Counted from the stretch's first letter, positions 51,959 to 61,310 are shown. The stretch: DNA of 64,000 nt from Paracoccaceae bacterium (GCA_014872875.1 WKFI01000007.1:1-64000); one strand, 5' to 3'. The notes: a model not told the origin generated them from the sequence alone. Numbers and translations are program-made.

Positions 51959-53560
51959 TCACATCTTGGCCCGCTCGGCCCGCAGCGCCAGCCACAGGCA
52001 ATAGCACATGACCAACACCACCAGCGTGAAGGGGATACCGGTAGACACCGCCGCCCCTTGCAGCGCGGACAGCCCGCCACCCAGCAACAACGCAATGGCG
52101 ACCAGACCTTCCAGCGTGCACCAGAACACCCGCTGCACCACCGGTGCGTCCATCTTGCCGCCTGCTGTGATTGTGTCGATCACCAGCGACCCCGAATCCG
52201 ACGACGTCACAAAGAAGATCACGATCAAAACGAGCGAAATCGGAGCGACGATCGAATAGAGCGGCAGTTCCTTCAGGAACCCGAACAGCGCTCCTTCGGG
52301 CTTGTAGCTGTCGATCACCGTGGCCTTGACGCCTTCGGCACCGCCTGCGTTCAGCATATCGATAGCCGCACCGCCAAAGGTCGACATCCACAAAGCACAG
52401 ACCGCCGTGGGTGCGATCAGAGCACACAACACGAACTCCCGCACCGTGCGCCCCTTGGAGATACGCGCAATAAACATGCCGACAAAGGGCGACCAGGCAA
52501 TCCACCAGGCCCAATAGAACGTGGTCCAGCCGTGGAAGAAACTGGTGTCCTCGCGTCCAAACGGGTTCGACAGCGCGGGCAGCATGATTACATAGTCCAC
52601 CATCACGTTGAAATAACGCGAAATAGCAGAGCCGATCCCGGTCATCACAATGACGAAGATGAACAGCCCCACGGCCATGACCATGTTGATCTCGGACAGG
52701 CGTTTGACCCCCGCATCCATGCCCATCAGCACCGATCCCAACGCAATCGCCGTGATGCCGACGATCAGCAGAACCACAACCGTGCTTGAAGGTTCGATCC
52801 CGAACACTTCATACAGACCCGCAGCCACCTGCTGGGCACCCAGACCCAGCGACGTAGTCAACCCGAACAGTGTCGCGAAAACCGCCAGCGTGTCGATCAT
52901 GTGACCCCACCAGCCCCAGACCCGTTCGCCCAGGATCGGATAAAAGGCAGACCGCAAAGTCAGGGGCAGATCCAGATTATAGCAGAAGATCGCCAAAGAC
53001 AGGCCCACGGCGGCATAGACAGCCCAGCCCTCAAGGCCCCAATGATGTATTGTCCCGACCACACCAATGTATTCGTTGCCGGGCAACGACGCATCGATGT
53101 TCAATGGTCGGGCATTCCCACCTTCAGAGAAGTTGTAATAAACCGGTTCGAGCACGCCGAAAAACAACAAACCAATACCAATACCGGCCGCAAACATCAT
53201 CGCGATCCAACCCGCATAGGAATAATCCGGCTTGGCATCCTTGCCACCAATACGAACCGATCCGACCGGAAGCACGATCAGCGCCAGACAGAACAACGTG
53301 ATCGCGTCCACCGACAACACCAGGAACCAATCGAACGTGCTGGTCAACCAGGGCCTGAGCCATCCGAAAAAGGCGGCTGCGGCTTCCTGATTGGCCAGTG
53401 CAATCAGAACGAAAGCTGCGATCAGGATACTTGAGATGAGAAAGACAGGATTATGAATGTCCAGGCCAAAGGGCCGTATGTTGTCCTGACCAAGCTCATA
53501 CTCGGTCTCGAAATCCCAGATCCTTGGGTCGGGATCGAGCATCTTCTTTGTTTCGGGCAT
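51959..53560 (-). CDS. BCCT-family betaine/carnitine/choline-type transporter
   Basis: A 533-residue permease with twelve predicted helices. The BCCT signature WTTFYWAWWIAWSPFVGMFIARISKGRT is intact. The substrate-helix glycines read AAGIGIGLLFFGVLEP, a BetP-like glycine pattern usual for Na-coupled uptake (not the CaiT antiporter type). Likely imports glycine betaine, choline, DMSP or a relative. GGAGG lies 5 bases before ATG 53560; the longer frame to 53626 adds a basic non-family stretch. Divergent from two oxidoreductase genes that may process the substrate. Confidence 0.94.
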   Translation of the reverse strand: MPETKKMLDPDPRIWDFETEYELGQDNIRPFGLDIHNPVFLISSILIAAFVLIALANQEAAAAFFGWLRPWLTSTFDWFLVLSVDAITLFCLALIVLPVGSVRIGGKDAKPDYSYAGWIAMMFAAGIGIGLLFFGVLEPVYYNFSEGGNARPLNIDASLPGNEYIGVVGTIHHWGLEGWAVYAAVGLSLAIFCYNLDLPLTLRSAFYPILGERVWGWWGHMIDTLAVFATLFGLTTSLGLGAQQVAAGLYEVFGIEPSSTVVVLLIVGITAIALGSVLMGMDAGVKRLSEINMVMAVGLFIFVIVMTGIGSAISRYFNVMVDYVIMLPALSNPFGREDTSFFHGWTTFYWAWWIAWSPFVGMFIARISKGRTVREFVLCALIAPTAVCALWMSTFGGAAIDMLNAGGAEGVKATVIDSYKPEGALFGFLKELPLYSIVAPISLVLIVIFFVTSSDSGSLVIDTITAGGKMDAPVVQRVFWCTLEGLVAIALLLGGGLSALQGAAVSTGIPFTLVVLVMCYCLWLALRAERAKM

Positions 53561-53747
53561 TTTTTCCTCCCTGTGCAAAGTTTTGCGCCTCCAGCATTGC
53601 ATTTTTGTGGGTTTGCGTCGAATCATTCAGGTTTTTGCAGGGTTAAACCGCAATCCGGGAGCGTGCAGGCTGTCCCCGTTGCCGCAACGGCATGGTGGTG
53701 ACGGCGGGCCGGCCATGTCGTTTTTGTGACAGTGTGACGCAAATTTT

Positions 53748-53765
53748 CTTGAACCGCCGTTCAAG
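53748..53765. promoter_or_regulatory. Perfect inverted repeat in the BCCT / FAD-oxidoreductase promoter region
   Basis: CTTGAAC-CGCC-GTTCAAG lies 40 bases before the GTG start of the FAD oxidoreductase and 187 bases from the BCCT start. A compact operator candidate; no regulator gene is adjacent. Confidence 0.6.
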
Positions 53766-53805
53766 TTCCGCAACCCTCCCTGACATCAAGGGGAGAACGA
53801 CGCGC

Positions 53806-55170
53806 GTGACACTGACCATCCTGGAGCCGGCCCGCGAAATACCGGTGGTGCATCAAACAGAAGTACTTGTCGTGGGCTCCGGCCCCGGCGGGCTGTCGGC
53901 GGCGCTGGCAGCAGCCCGCGCCGGGGCCGAGGTGACGCTGATGGAGCGCTTTGGCTGTTTTGGCGGCAACATCACGGCCGTGGGCGTCGAAGGCTTTGCC
54001 TGGTACCGCCATGAACAAACAGTCGAGGCCGGCGGCATCGGCTGGGAATTCGAACAGCGCGCCAAAGACATGGGAGCCGCTGTTCCGGAAAGCCAGTCCT
54101 TGTCTTATGAGCTGGACAGCGAAGGGTTCAAACTGGTGGCCGACCGTCTGGTGGAAGAGGCCGGAATCCACCCAATGCTGCACCGGCAATTCGTTTCCCC
54201 GATCATGGACGGCGACCGGATCACCGGCATCATCTGCGAATCCAAGGCCGGGCGCGAGGCGATCCTGGCCCGCGTGGTGATCGACGCCACCGGTGACGCC
54301 GATGTGGCCCACCGTGCCGGCGCTCCGACCCGCATGACCGCGCCCGAGGAGATGCAGGCCGCCAGCGTCATGTTCCACATCGCCGGCGTGGACAAGCAGA
54401 AGTTCATCGAAGGCGTCAAGGCCGACCCCCAGACCTATGCCAACTGGTCCACCGGTGAATGGCAGGTGGAAACGGATGGGAAGGAGGACGACATGTTCTC
54501 CCCCTTCCTCGCCAAGCCCTTTGCACAGGCGATCCGCGACGGGGTGATCCCGTCGCATCTGAACACCATCGGCGGCACTTGGGGCGCGGTGCATGACAGT
54601 GGTGAAATGACGTACATGAACCTTGTGCATCTGGCCGGAGTGGACGGCACCGACCCCGACAGCATGACCCGCGGCGAAATCGAAGGCCGCAAGCAGGCCA
54701 TGTACGCGATCGACGCTCTGCGCGCTTACACACCCGGATGTGCCGAAGCACGGCTCAGAAATTTCGGGATGACTGTCGGCATCCGCGACACCCGCAAGAT
54801 CGACGCGGTTTACAACATGACCGAGGATGACGCCCGCCATCAGGGCCGCTTCGACGACTCCATCGGTATTTATCCCGAGTTCATCGACGGCTACGGCATC
54901 CTGATCCTGCCCACCACCGGGCGCTATATGCACATCCCCTATCGCTCACTCCTGCCCAAGGGGATCAAGGGTTTGCTGATCGCCGGCCGCAGCCATGGCA
55001 GCGACAAGGTCGCTCATGCCGCGACCCGCAACATGGCCGCCTGTGCTGTCATGGGCCAGGGGGCCGGTATCGCCGCCGCATTGTCCCTGAAAAGCAATCG
55101 CGAACTGGACGCCATCGACATGAGCGCCATTCACGCCGAACTCGACCGCCAAGGGGTACGTCACCAATGA
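53806..55170 (+). CDS. FAD-dependent oxidoreductase (FAD_oxidored family)
   Basis: A 454-residue flavoprotein. FAD-binding VLVVGSGPGGLSAALAAARAGAEVTLMERFGCFGGNIT is the FAD_oxidored (PF12831-like) opening; later VVIDATGDADVAHRAGAP and the C-terminal FAD segment GLLIAGRSHGSDKVAHAATRNMAACAVMGQGAGIAAAL. Substrate unknown. GTG 53806 with GGGAG about 10 bases upstream fits the conserved start. The stop overlaps the start of the next gene (ATGA), making a coupled pair. Confidence 0.9.
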   Translation: MTLTILEPAREIPVVHQTEVLVVGSGPGGLSAALAAARAGAEVTLMERFGCFGGNITAVGVEGFAWYRHEQTVEAGGIGWEFEQRAKDMGAAVPESQSLSYELDSEGFKLVADRLVEEAGIHPMLHRQFVSPIMDGDRITGIICESKAGREAILARVVIDATGDADVAHRAGAPTRMTAPEEMQAASVMFHIAGVDKQKFIEGVKADPQTYANWSTGEWQVETDGKEDDMFSPFLAKPFAQAIRDGVIPSHLNTIGGTWGAVHDSGEMTYMNLVHLAGVDGTDPDSMTRGEIEGRKQAMYAIDALRAYTPGCAEARLRNFGMTVGIRDTRKIDAVYNMTEDDARHQGRFDDSIGIYPEFIDGYGILILPTTGRYMHIPYRSLLPKGIKGLLIAGRSHGSDKVAHAATRNMAACAVMGQGAGIAAALSLKSNRELDAIDMSAIHAELDRQGVRHQ

Positions 55171-56144
55171 CCCAACAGATCCCGACCATCGACATCTATT
55201 CGCTGCGAACGCCCGGAACACCGGAGCAAGCCCGGACCGTGGCACAGATCCTGGATGCCTGCACGGATATCGGGTTCCTGTCGATCACCGGCACTGGCAT
55301 CGCGCAGGCAGATGTGGACAAGGTTCGGGATATCTGTCGGACAATTTTTTCGATCGAGGAAAGCTCCAAATGGGATCAGGCGATTACACGCGACAACTAT
55401 CGTGGATACATCCCTATGGGGTTCTTCACCCCCAATGACGGCAGCGGCACAGCCGACAAATACGAAGGTTACAAGCTGCATTTCGAAACCGCCCCTGACG
55501 CGGCCATTCGCACGGATTGCGCCTTGTACGGCCCGAACCTTTGGCCGCGCGAAGTCCCTGAGGCGCGCGAGATCCTGTTGGGCTATTGGGCGCAGTTGGA
55601 TGAAATCACGGATCTTCTCCTGGGCGCTCTGGAGCAGGGATTGGGCTTGCAACCCGGGCAAATGCAGACTGCGTTTGGCAACCCGATGACCAACATGACC
55701 CTTCTGCACTACCCGCCTCAAGCCCCTGAAGAAAAAGGATTTGGCATCCACCCCCACAAAGACACCGACGCGCTGACCATTATCGCGCCCGACCCGGTGG
55801 GCGGGCTGGAAGTCCAGACCCGGGATGGCGGTTGGATCACCCCTGACACACCTCCGGGCGGATTTGTGGTCAATATCGGTGACATGCTGGAGCTTTGGTC
55901 CGGCGGGCGCCTGGTTTCGACCCCGCATCGGGTGGTGAACCGCTCCGGGAAGGAGCGCTTCTCGTTCCCCTATTTCGCCGTGCCGCGCCATGATGTGGTG
56001 ATCACACCTCTGCTGCCGCCGGTCGCGGGTTTTGGCCGCCCGGATGTGCATTGCGGTCACTGGTCGGCCGAAATCTGGCGCACCAACTGGCCGGATGAGG
56101 ATGCTACCGAAGATACGCCGGAACTGGGTACCCTGCACAGCTGA
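55167..56144 (+). CDS. Isopenicillin-N-synthase-like Fe(II)/2-oxoglutarate oxygenase
   Basis: A 325-residue non-haem iron oxygenase. Iron ligands HPHKDTD (His197, Asp199) and STPHRV (His254); 2-oxoglutarate-binding R-x-S in ERFSFPYF (Arg264, Ser266). N-terminal DIOX_N-like part IDIYSLRTPGT. The plant-type ordering matches the IPNS family widely used to hydroxylate small metabolites. Co-translated with the FAD oxidoreductase and divergent from a BCCT importer, so it may hydroxylate or cleave an imported betaine-like compound (inference). Confidence 0.92.
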   Translation: MTQQIPTIDIYSLRTPGTPEQARTVAQILDACTDIGFLSITGTGIAQADVDKVRDICRTIFSIEESSKWDQAITRDNYRGYIPMGFFTPNDGSGTADKYEGYKLHFETAPDAAIRTDCALYGPNLWPREVPEAREILLGYWAQLDEITDLLLGALEQGLGLQPGQMQTAFGNPMTNMTLLHYPPQAPEEKGFGIHPHKDTDALTIIAPDPVGGLEVQTRDGGWITPDTPPGGFVVNIGDMLELWSGGRLVSTPHRVVNRSGKERFSFPYFAVPRHDVVITPLLPPVAGFGRPDVHCGHWSAEIWRTNWPDEDATEDTPELGTLHS

Positions 56145-56332
56145 CCTCAAAGCCGCGTCCGGTCTCTCCCAAAACACGTTTCAGCTGACGTTGGGTCGCC
56201 CTCCTCAACACCGGAAATTTTCTTGGGACTCCGTCAATTCCCCGCTTACACTTCGCCAAGCCCTTGCGAAGACGTCGGACTTGGGCAATGAAACGGGCAA
56301 GGCATCGGAAAAAGGAAGCAGGACATCCCGAC

Positions 56333-57406
56333 ATGGCATTGAGCGCCAAACAGCAATTCAGCTATTGGGGGCTGACAGCCCTGGTCATTGTCCTGTGCCT
56401 GTGGTTTCTGGGCGATGTGCTGCTGCCCTTCGTGCTGGGCGGGGCGATTGCCTATTTCCTTGACCCCGTCGCCGACCGGCTGGAGCGGATGGGGCTGAGC
56501 CGTGTGGGCGCCACAGCGCTGATCACCATCACCGCCATTCTGACATTCCTGATCATGCTACTGGCGGTTTTACCTCTGTTGATCAACCAGTTGATCGACC
56601 TGGTTCAGGTGCTGCCCCAATTGATCAAGGACCTGCGCGTTTTCATCAACACGCATTTCCCGTCGCTGCTGGATGAAAACTCCCAGATGCATCAGGCGCT
56701 GACAACACTGGGTGAGAGTTTCAAGGAAACCGGCGTCGCCCTGGTCGAAGCGGCGGTGAACTCGGCAATGTCCCTGATCAACGTGATCGTGCTGGTGGTC
56801 ATCGTGCCGGTGGTCTCGGTGTATCTGCTGCTGGATTGGGACAACATGGTGGCCCGCATCGACGAGCTTTTGCCGCGTGATCACCTGCAGGTAATCCGCA
56901 AGCTGGCCGCCGATATCGATGAGGTTCTGGCCTCCTTCATCCGAGGCATGGGCACCGTGTGTCTGATCCTTGGCACCTACTACGCGGTGGCGCTCATGAT
57001 CGTGGGGCTGGATTTCGGCCTGGCTGTCGGCTCCATCGCCGGGCTTGTGACCTTTATCCCTTACCTGGGTGCGCTTATTGGCGGCGCGCTGGCCATCGGG
57101 CTGGCACTGTTCCAGTTCTGGGGGGATTGGGTGTCGATCGGTTTGGTGGCGCTGATCTTTGTCACCGGCCAGATCGCCGAGGGCAATTTCCTGACGCCCA
57201 AGCTGGTGGGTGACTCGGTCGGGCTGCATCCGGTCTGGCTGTTGCTGGCGCTGTCGGTTTTTGGCGCCCTGTTTGGATTTGTCGGCATGTTGGTGGCTGT
57301 TCCCATTGCCGCCGCGATGGGAGTGGTTGCGCGTTTTCTCGTGGAGCACTATCTGGGCAGCCGTCTCTATCAGGGACGATCCCATCCCGATGTGGAACAG
57401 GACTGA
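56333..57406 (+). CDS. AI-2E family transporter (TqsA/PerM-like)
   Basis: A 357-residue membrane protein with the family order: two N-terminal helices (WGLTALVIVLCLWFLGDVLLPFVLGGAIAYFLDP), a soluble helical domain, then a cluster of helices with GLVTFIPYLGALIGG and EGNFLTPKLVGDSVGLHPVWLLLALSVFGALFG. Members export autoinducer-2 or transport Na/H; substrate not certain. ATG 56333 begins the conserved part. Ends one base before hdaA. Confidence 0.92.
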   Translation: MALSAKQQFSYWGLTALVIVLCLWFLGDVLLPFVLGGAIAYFLDPVADRLERMGLSRVGATALITITAILTFLIMLLAVLPLLINQLIDLVQVLPQLIKDLRVFINTHFPSLLDENSQMHQALTTLGESFKETGVALVEAAVNSAMSLINVIVLVVIVPVVSVYLLLDWDNMVARIDELLPRDHLQVIRKLAADIDEVLASFIRGMGTVCLILGTYYAVALMIVGLDFGLAVGSIAGLVTFIPYLGALIGGALAIGLALFQFWGDWVSIGLVALIFVTGQIAEGNFLTPKLVGDSVGLHPVWLLLALSVFGALFGFVGMLVAVPIAAAMGVVARFLVEHYLGSRLYQGRSHPDVEQD

Positions 57407-58087
57407 ATGGCCGAACAACTCAGCTTTGACCTCCCCGCGATCCCGGCGCTGGGACGCGAGGATTTCTTTGTCGCCCCCTCCAACGCCATGGCCGTGGCGA
57501 TGGTCGATACCGGGCGCAATCTGCCCGGCGGCAAACTGGTTCTGACCGGCCCGGCGGGTTCGGGCAAAACCCACCTCACCCATGTCTGGGCCAAACTGAC
57601 CGGCGCCAGGATCATTGCTGCTACCGAGCTGCATGTGGATCTGGTTCCCGATCTCGCCACCGGCCCCGTTGCGGTCGAGGATGTGCCGCTGATCGCAGGG
57701 GACGTTGCTGCGCAGAACGCCCTGTTCCACCTGCACAATCTGGTGCTGGCCAACGGCCACACCTTGCTGATGACCGGGCGCGCTGCTCCCAACCTGTGGG
57801 CGCTGTCGCTGCCCGATCTGCAAAGCCGGGTCCAGGCCGCCGCCCATGCCACGCTGGACGCGCCTGACGATTCGCTGTTAGCGGTCGTGCTGGCCAAGCT
57901 GTTCAGCGACCGGCAGATCCTGCCGCGACCGGATGTGATCCCTTATCTGGTCAGCCGCATGGACCGCTCGTTCGAGGCCGCGTCGACCATTGTCGATCAG
58001 CTGGACCGGCTGAGCCTGGCCGAATCGCGGACCCTGACCCGTGCGCTGGCAGCCCGCGCCTTTGCCCCGGTCGAGGGCGACGAATAG
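57407..58087 (+). CDS. hdaA: DnaA-related replication inactivator
   Basis: A 226-residue AAA+ protein homologous to DnaA domains III. The N-terminal clamp-binding motif QLSFDL (residues 4-9) lets it act with the sliding clamp to stimulate DnaA ATP hydrolysis, as Hda/HdaA does (known). Walker A GPAGSGKTH; the Walker B-like region VAVEDVPLI is weakened. Starts at the base after the AI-2E stop. In related genomes hdaA is usually followed by ppk and ppx; here ppx follows directly. Confidence 0.93.
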   Translation: MAEQLSFDLPAIPALGREDFFVAPSNAMAVAMVDTGRNLPGGKLVLTGPAGSGKTHLTHVWAKLTGARIIAATELHVDLVPDLATGPVAVEDVPLIAGDVAAQNALFHLHNLVLANGHTLLMTGRAAPNLWALSLPDLQSRVQAAAHATLDAPDDSLLAVVLAKLFSDRQILPRPDVIPYLVSRMDRSFEAASTIVDQLDRLSLAESRTLTRALAARAFAPVEGDE

Positions 58088-58171
58088 CCCCGGCCGCGAG
58101 GTCAGCGTTTCAATTGACCTGGGCGCTGCGATACAGCAGTTTGAAAACACCGACGAATTCCGGATAAGCTC

Positions 58172-59716
58172 ATGGACGTGAAAACCGAACCTCTGGCCTC
58201 TGAATGGGGGCCCTTTGGGCGCCCCTTGTTCGACGATCCCGGTGTGCGGGCCCTGTCGCGGGTCGGCGTGGTCGATGTGGGATCGAACTCGGTGCGCCTG
58301 GTGGTGTTTGACGGGGCCGCCCGGTCACCTGCTTATTTCTACAACGAAAAGATCATGTGCGCTCTGGGGGCGGGCCTGTCGGAAACCGGGCGATTGAACC
58401 CTGATGGGCGCAAACGGGCGCTGGCGGCACTGACCCGCTTTCAGCACCTGGCCCGTGGCATGGGGTTGCCACCCCTGTCGGTTGTTGCAACCGCCGCGGT
58501 GCGCGATGCGGAAGACGGGCCGGACTTCTGCGCCGAGGTGCAGCGCGAAACCGGTCTGACCATCTGGGTCATCGACGGTCGGGAAGAAGCGCGGCTCTCG
58601 GCGCAAGGCGTGCTTCTTGGCTGGCCCGGTGCTTATGGTCTGATCTGCGATATCGGCGGCTCGTCGATGGAACTGGCCGAAATCCAGAACGGCACGGTCG
58701 GCAATCGGGTGACTTCTTCGCTCGGCCCGCTGAAACTGCGGGATGTGTCCGGCGGCCGGCGCGGCCGCAAGGCCCATATCAAACAGGTCATGGCCGAGCT
58801 CAAGGACCAGATGGGCCCGCAACGCGACCGTCTGTTCCTGGTCGGCGGCAGTTGGCGCGCCATCGCCCGCATCGACATGCTGCGCCGCGGCTACCCGATG
58901 CGGGTGCTGCATGAATACCGGATGAGCACTCAGGCCGTACGGGACACGATACGCTTCATCGAACAGGGCGACATGGACCAAATCCGGTCCGAGGCCGGGG
59001 TTTCGTCGGCGCGGGCCGCGCTGGTTCCCTATGCGTTGGATGTGCTGGCCCGGCTGGTCCGCACCTTCAAACCCAAGGACATTGCGATCTCCAGCTACGG
59101 TATCCGCGAGGGACTGCTGTATGAACAGATGCCCCAGCGTCTGCGCGATCGCGACCCGCTGATCGAAGCCTGCCGCCACGCCGAACAGAAGGACGCCCGG
59201 ATGCCGGGCTTCGGGAAAACGCTTTTCGATTTCGTGGAGCCGCTGTTCAAATATGGTCGCCACAGCCAGATGCGCCTGGTCAAAGCCGCCTGCCTGCTGC
59301 ACGATGTCAGCTGGCGCGCCCATCCCGACTACCGGGCCGAGGTCTGTTTCGACAATGCCACCCGCGCCAATCTGGGCGGGCTCAAGCATTCCGAACGGGT
59401 GTTTCTGGGGCTGGCCTTGCTGCACCGCTATCGCAACAAGCGCGAAGGCACCTCGTTCGAACGGCTCTATGGCCTTCTCAGCGAACCCGAACAGCAACAG
59501 GCCGCCATTCTGGGTAAAGCCATGCGCTTTGGTGCAATGCTGATGGTGCAGAACGATACGCCAATCGGCGCGCTGCACTGGCAGCCGCGAAAGCGTCACC
59601 TGACCGTGACTCTGCCAGCCGAGGCGGAACCTCTGTTCGGAGAAGTCGCACAGGCGCGCCTGAACTCCCTGGTCCAATCGCTGGACGCCACCGTCAAGAT
59701 CAAGATCGCTCGCTAG
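58172..59716 (+). CDS. ppx: Ppx/GppA-family phosphatase
   Basis: A 514-residue exopolyphosphatase/guanosine pentaphosphate phosphohydrolase. ASKHA ATPase motifs VVDVGSNSVRLVVFDG, CDIGGSSMELAEI and a C-terminal HD-like region (LVKAACLLHDVSWRAHPDY). Degrades polyphosphate or pppGpp. It follows hdaA after 84 bases; no ppk gene lies between, unlike the common alphaproteobacterial order. Confidence 0.95.
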   Translation: MDVKTEPLASEWGPFGRPLFDDPGVRALSRVGVVDVGSNSVRLVVFDGAARSPAYFYNEKIMCALGAGLSETGRLNPDGRKRALAALTRFQHLARGMGLPPLSVVATAAVRDAEDGPDFCAEVQRETGLTIWVIDGREEARLSAQGVLLGWPGAYGLICDIGGSSMELAEIQNGTVGNRVTSSLGPLKLRDVSGGRRGRKAHIKQVMAELKDQMGPQRDRLFLVGGSWRAIARIDMLRRGYPMRVLHEYRMSTQAVRDTIRFIEQGDMDQIRSEAGVSSARAALVPYALDVLARLVRTFKPKDIAISSYGIREGLLYEQMPQRLRDRDPLIEACRHAEQKDARMPGFGKTLFDFVEPLFKYGRHSQMRLVKAACLLHDVSWRAHPDYRAEVCFDNATRANLGGLKHSERVFLGLALLHRYRNKREGTSFERLYGLLSEPEQQQAAILGKAMRFGAMLMVQNDTPIGALHWQPRKRHLTVTLPAEAEPLFGEVAQARLNSLVQSLDATVKIKIAR

Positions 59717-59783
59717 CGGCCTCCGCCGCCCGGCCGCCTGACGCTGCACGGCAGTTTCGACGGTTCAAAACCCCGCGCTGCTG

Positions 59784-59850
59784 CTTCTTTCTGGCCGAAA
59801 ATACCTCGGGGGAGTCGTGGCCTGCCACGACGGGGGCAGCGCCCCCTGCC
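59784..59850 (-). repeat. Dispersed 3'-end repeat, copy 5 (after the gene at 59854)
   Basis: Minus strand, just after the stop of the small exported protein: hairpin GGGGGC-GCT-GCCCC, hairpin CGTGG/CCACG, then GAGGTATTT, four bases, CCAGAAAGAAG. Confidence 0.85.
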
Positions 59851-59853
59851 CGG

Positions 59854-60249
59854 CTACAGGTCCGTCACGCCCTCCGGCAATTGTTGATCTTCCGGAGTGG
59901 GGTCCGGCAGCGGTGTCCGCTTGCGCATGATGATATCGCCATTGGGCAGGATTTCGGGCGGGTGATAATCGGTCCAGTCCTTGATCTCACCCGCAAGATC
60001 CCCCAGCGCCGGTCCCATTTCGACCCAAAACTGTCTCAACGACGGCCCCACCTGTTCGGCCATGCCGCGCAGATCATCCAGCGCCGGTTCCATCTCACGC
60101 TTGAGCCCTTCAAAGAACAGCTCGGCGCCGCGCTCCATCAGGCTGCGGCCCTGCTCTTCGCTTTCCTGCGGATTGGGATCCAGAGTGCTTTGCGCAAGCC
60201 CGAAACTCGGCGCCACAGCGAGGGTGGAAATCAGAATGACATGTCTCAT
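59854..60249 (-). CDS. Small exported protein of unknown function (AAA+-adjacent type)
   Basis: A 131-residue exported protein: signal MRHVILISTLAVAPSFGLAQ, then an amphipathic helical, acidic mid-region (EEQGRSLMERGAELFFEGLKREMEPALDDLRGMAEQVG) and a Pro-rich tail (MRKRTPLPDPTPEDQQLPEG). No known domain. Starts at 60249 or 60252; upstream Met (60261) has only a weak GAGAG. Followed by repeat copy 5. Confidence 0.75.
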   Translation of the reverse strand: MRHVILISTLAVAPSFGLAQSTLDPNPQESEEQGRSLMERGAELFFEGLKREMEPALDDLRGMAEQVGPSLRQFWVEMGPALGDLAGEIKDWTDYHPPEILPNGDIIMRKRTPLPDPTPEDQQLPEGVTDL

Positions 60250-60299
60250 CATGGCTCTCATATAAGCGCAACACCCGACAAAGATAAGAGCCGCCCGGT

Positions 60300-61310
60300 T
60301 CAGATCTCGATATCCAACGACACCGGAAAATGGTCCGAGGCGGTCAGCAACGCCTCATTCAGCGCCTTGTCCTCCCAGCATTCCCGATCCTCGAACGGAT
60401 GCCAGATCCGCCAGGCCGGTCGGCGTGCCATCAAACCGGGGGACACCATGATATAATCCAGCAACGCCTGGAAATACCGGTCTTCCACCGGGTTAAAGAA
60501 GCGCGCGGTCGACGGCAGCCCATCAATCCGCCGGTTCAGCAACTGCCGGGCATTCGGGTCGACCAATTCTTCGCCCAGCACGATTTCTACCGACGATCGC
60601 CCGAACAGTTTTTCATATTCATCCAGACCAGGCCCGTCATTGAAATCACCCATGACGATGACCTCTTCTCCGCGCGCCAGATGCTCCTCGATCCGTTCCC
60701 TCAGCCAAATCGCCTGCGCCAGCTGCTTGCGCCGATTGGCAATGGACTTGCGGATCTGCGCGTCGCGGCCTTCTTCGCCATGCGGCGCCTTGGATTTCAG
60801 ATGCACGCCAATCAGGCGAAACGCGGTTCCCGTGCGGCTCAGCGCCGCCAGCTCCAGCGGTGGTTTCGAAAACTCCACCCGGTCCTTGGTCGCGTCGATG
60901 TCCAGGTCCATGTGAAACAGGCTGTCAAAACGCGGAACCCCGTCACCGCTTTCGCCCACCCCGGGTCCCTGTGGGTCATGTACGACCTCGAGGACATCCG
61001 GATCATACAGCAGCGCAATTTCCTGATGCGTTTCATTGGCAAAACCGATCCTGGCCGCGCGCGTCCGCAACTGAAACCGCTCGGCAAAGACCCGCAAGGC
61101 CCGTTCCGTCTGCTGCGTGCGCCCGGAGTTTGGGGCCTCCACGATCAGCACCGCATCCGCATCCATTCGCCCAAAGACATGGCCCAGTGCCGCTATCTGC
61201 TCCTCGCGGTGCACATCCTGCCGACCCGACCAACCGTCATCTTCGCGTAAGCGATCCTCGCGATCAAAAAGATTGGCAAACCATTCAACATTATAAGTCG
61301 CCAGCCGCAT
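60300..61310 (-). CDS. Endonuclease/exonuclease/phosphatase family protein
   Basis: A 336-residue EEP enzyme. Catalytic set visible: N in TYNVEWFANLFD, Glu in LIVEAPNS, HxK in GVHLKSKAPHGE, DxN in MGDFNDGPG, and SDHFPVSLDI at the end. No signal peptide. Substrate unknown (DNA or phosphodiester/phospholipid). The ATG touches the TGA of the upstream J-domain gene, so they are co-transcribed. Confidence 0.92.
   Translation of the reverse strand: MRLATYNVEWFANLFDREDRLREDDGWSGRQDVHREEQIAALGHVFGRMDADAVLIVEAPNSGRTQQTERALRVFAERFQLRTRAARIGFANETHQEIALLYDPDVLEVVHDPQGPGVGESGDGVPRFDSLFHMDLDIDATKDRVEFSKPPLELAALSRTGTAFRLIGVHLKSKAPHGEEGRDAQIRKSIANRRKQLAQAIWLRERIEEHLARGEEVIVMGDFNDGPGLDEYEKLFGRSSVEIVLGEELVDPNARQLLNRRIDGLPSTARFFNPVEDRYFQALLDYIMVSPGLMARRPAWRIWHPFEDRECWEDKALNEALLTASDHFPVSLDIEI

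Noticed and set aside
50837-52789. A 650-codon plus-strand open frame across proS and the BCCT gene
   Set aside because: It runs antisense through two well-identified genes and their intergenic terminator; composition is His/Gln/Arg-rich as expected for a shadow.
53748-53775. Possible LexA (GTTC-N7-GTTC) site near the BCCT promoter
   Set aside because: The two GTTC units are only 2 bases apart, not 7.
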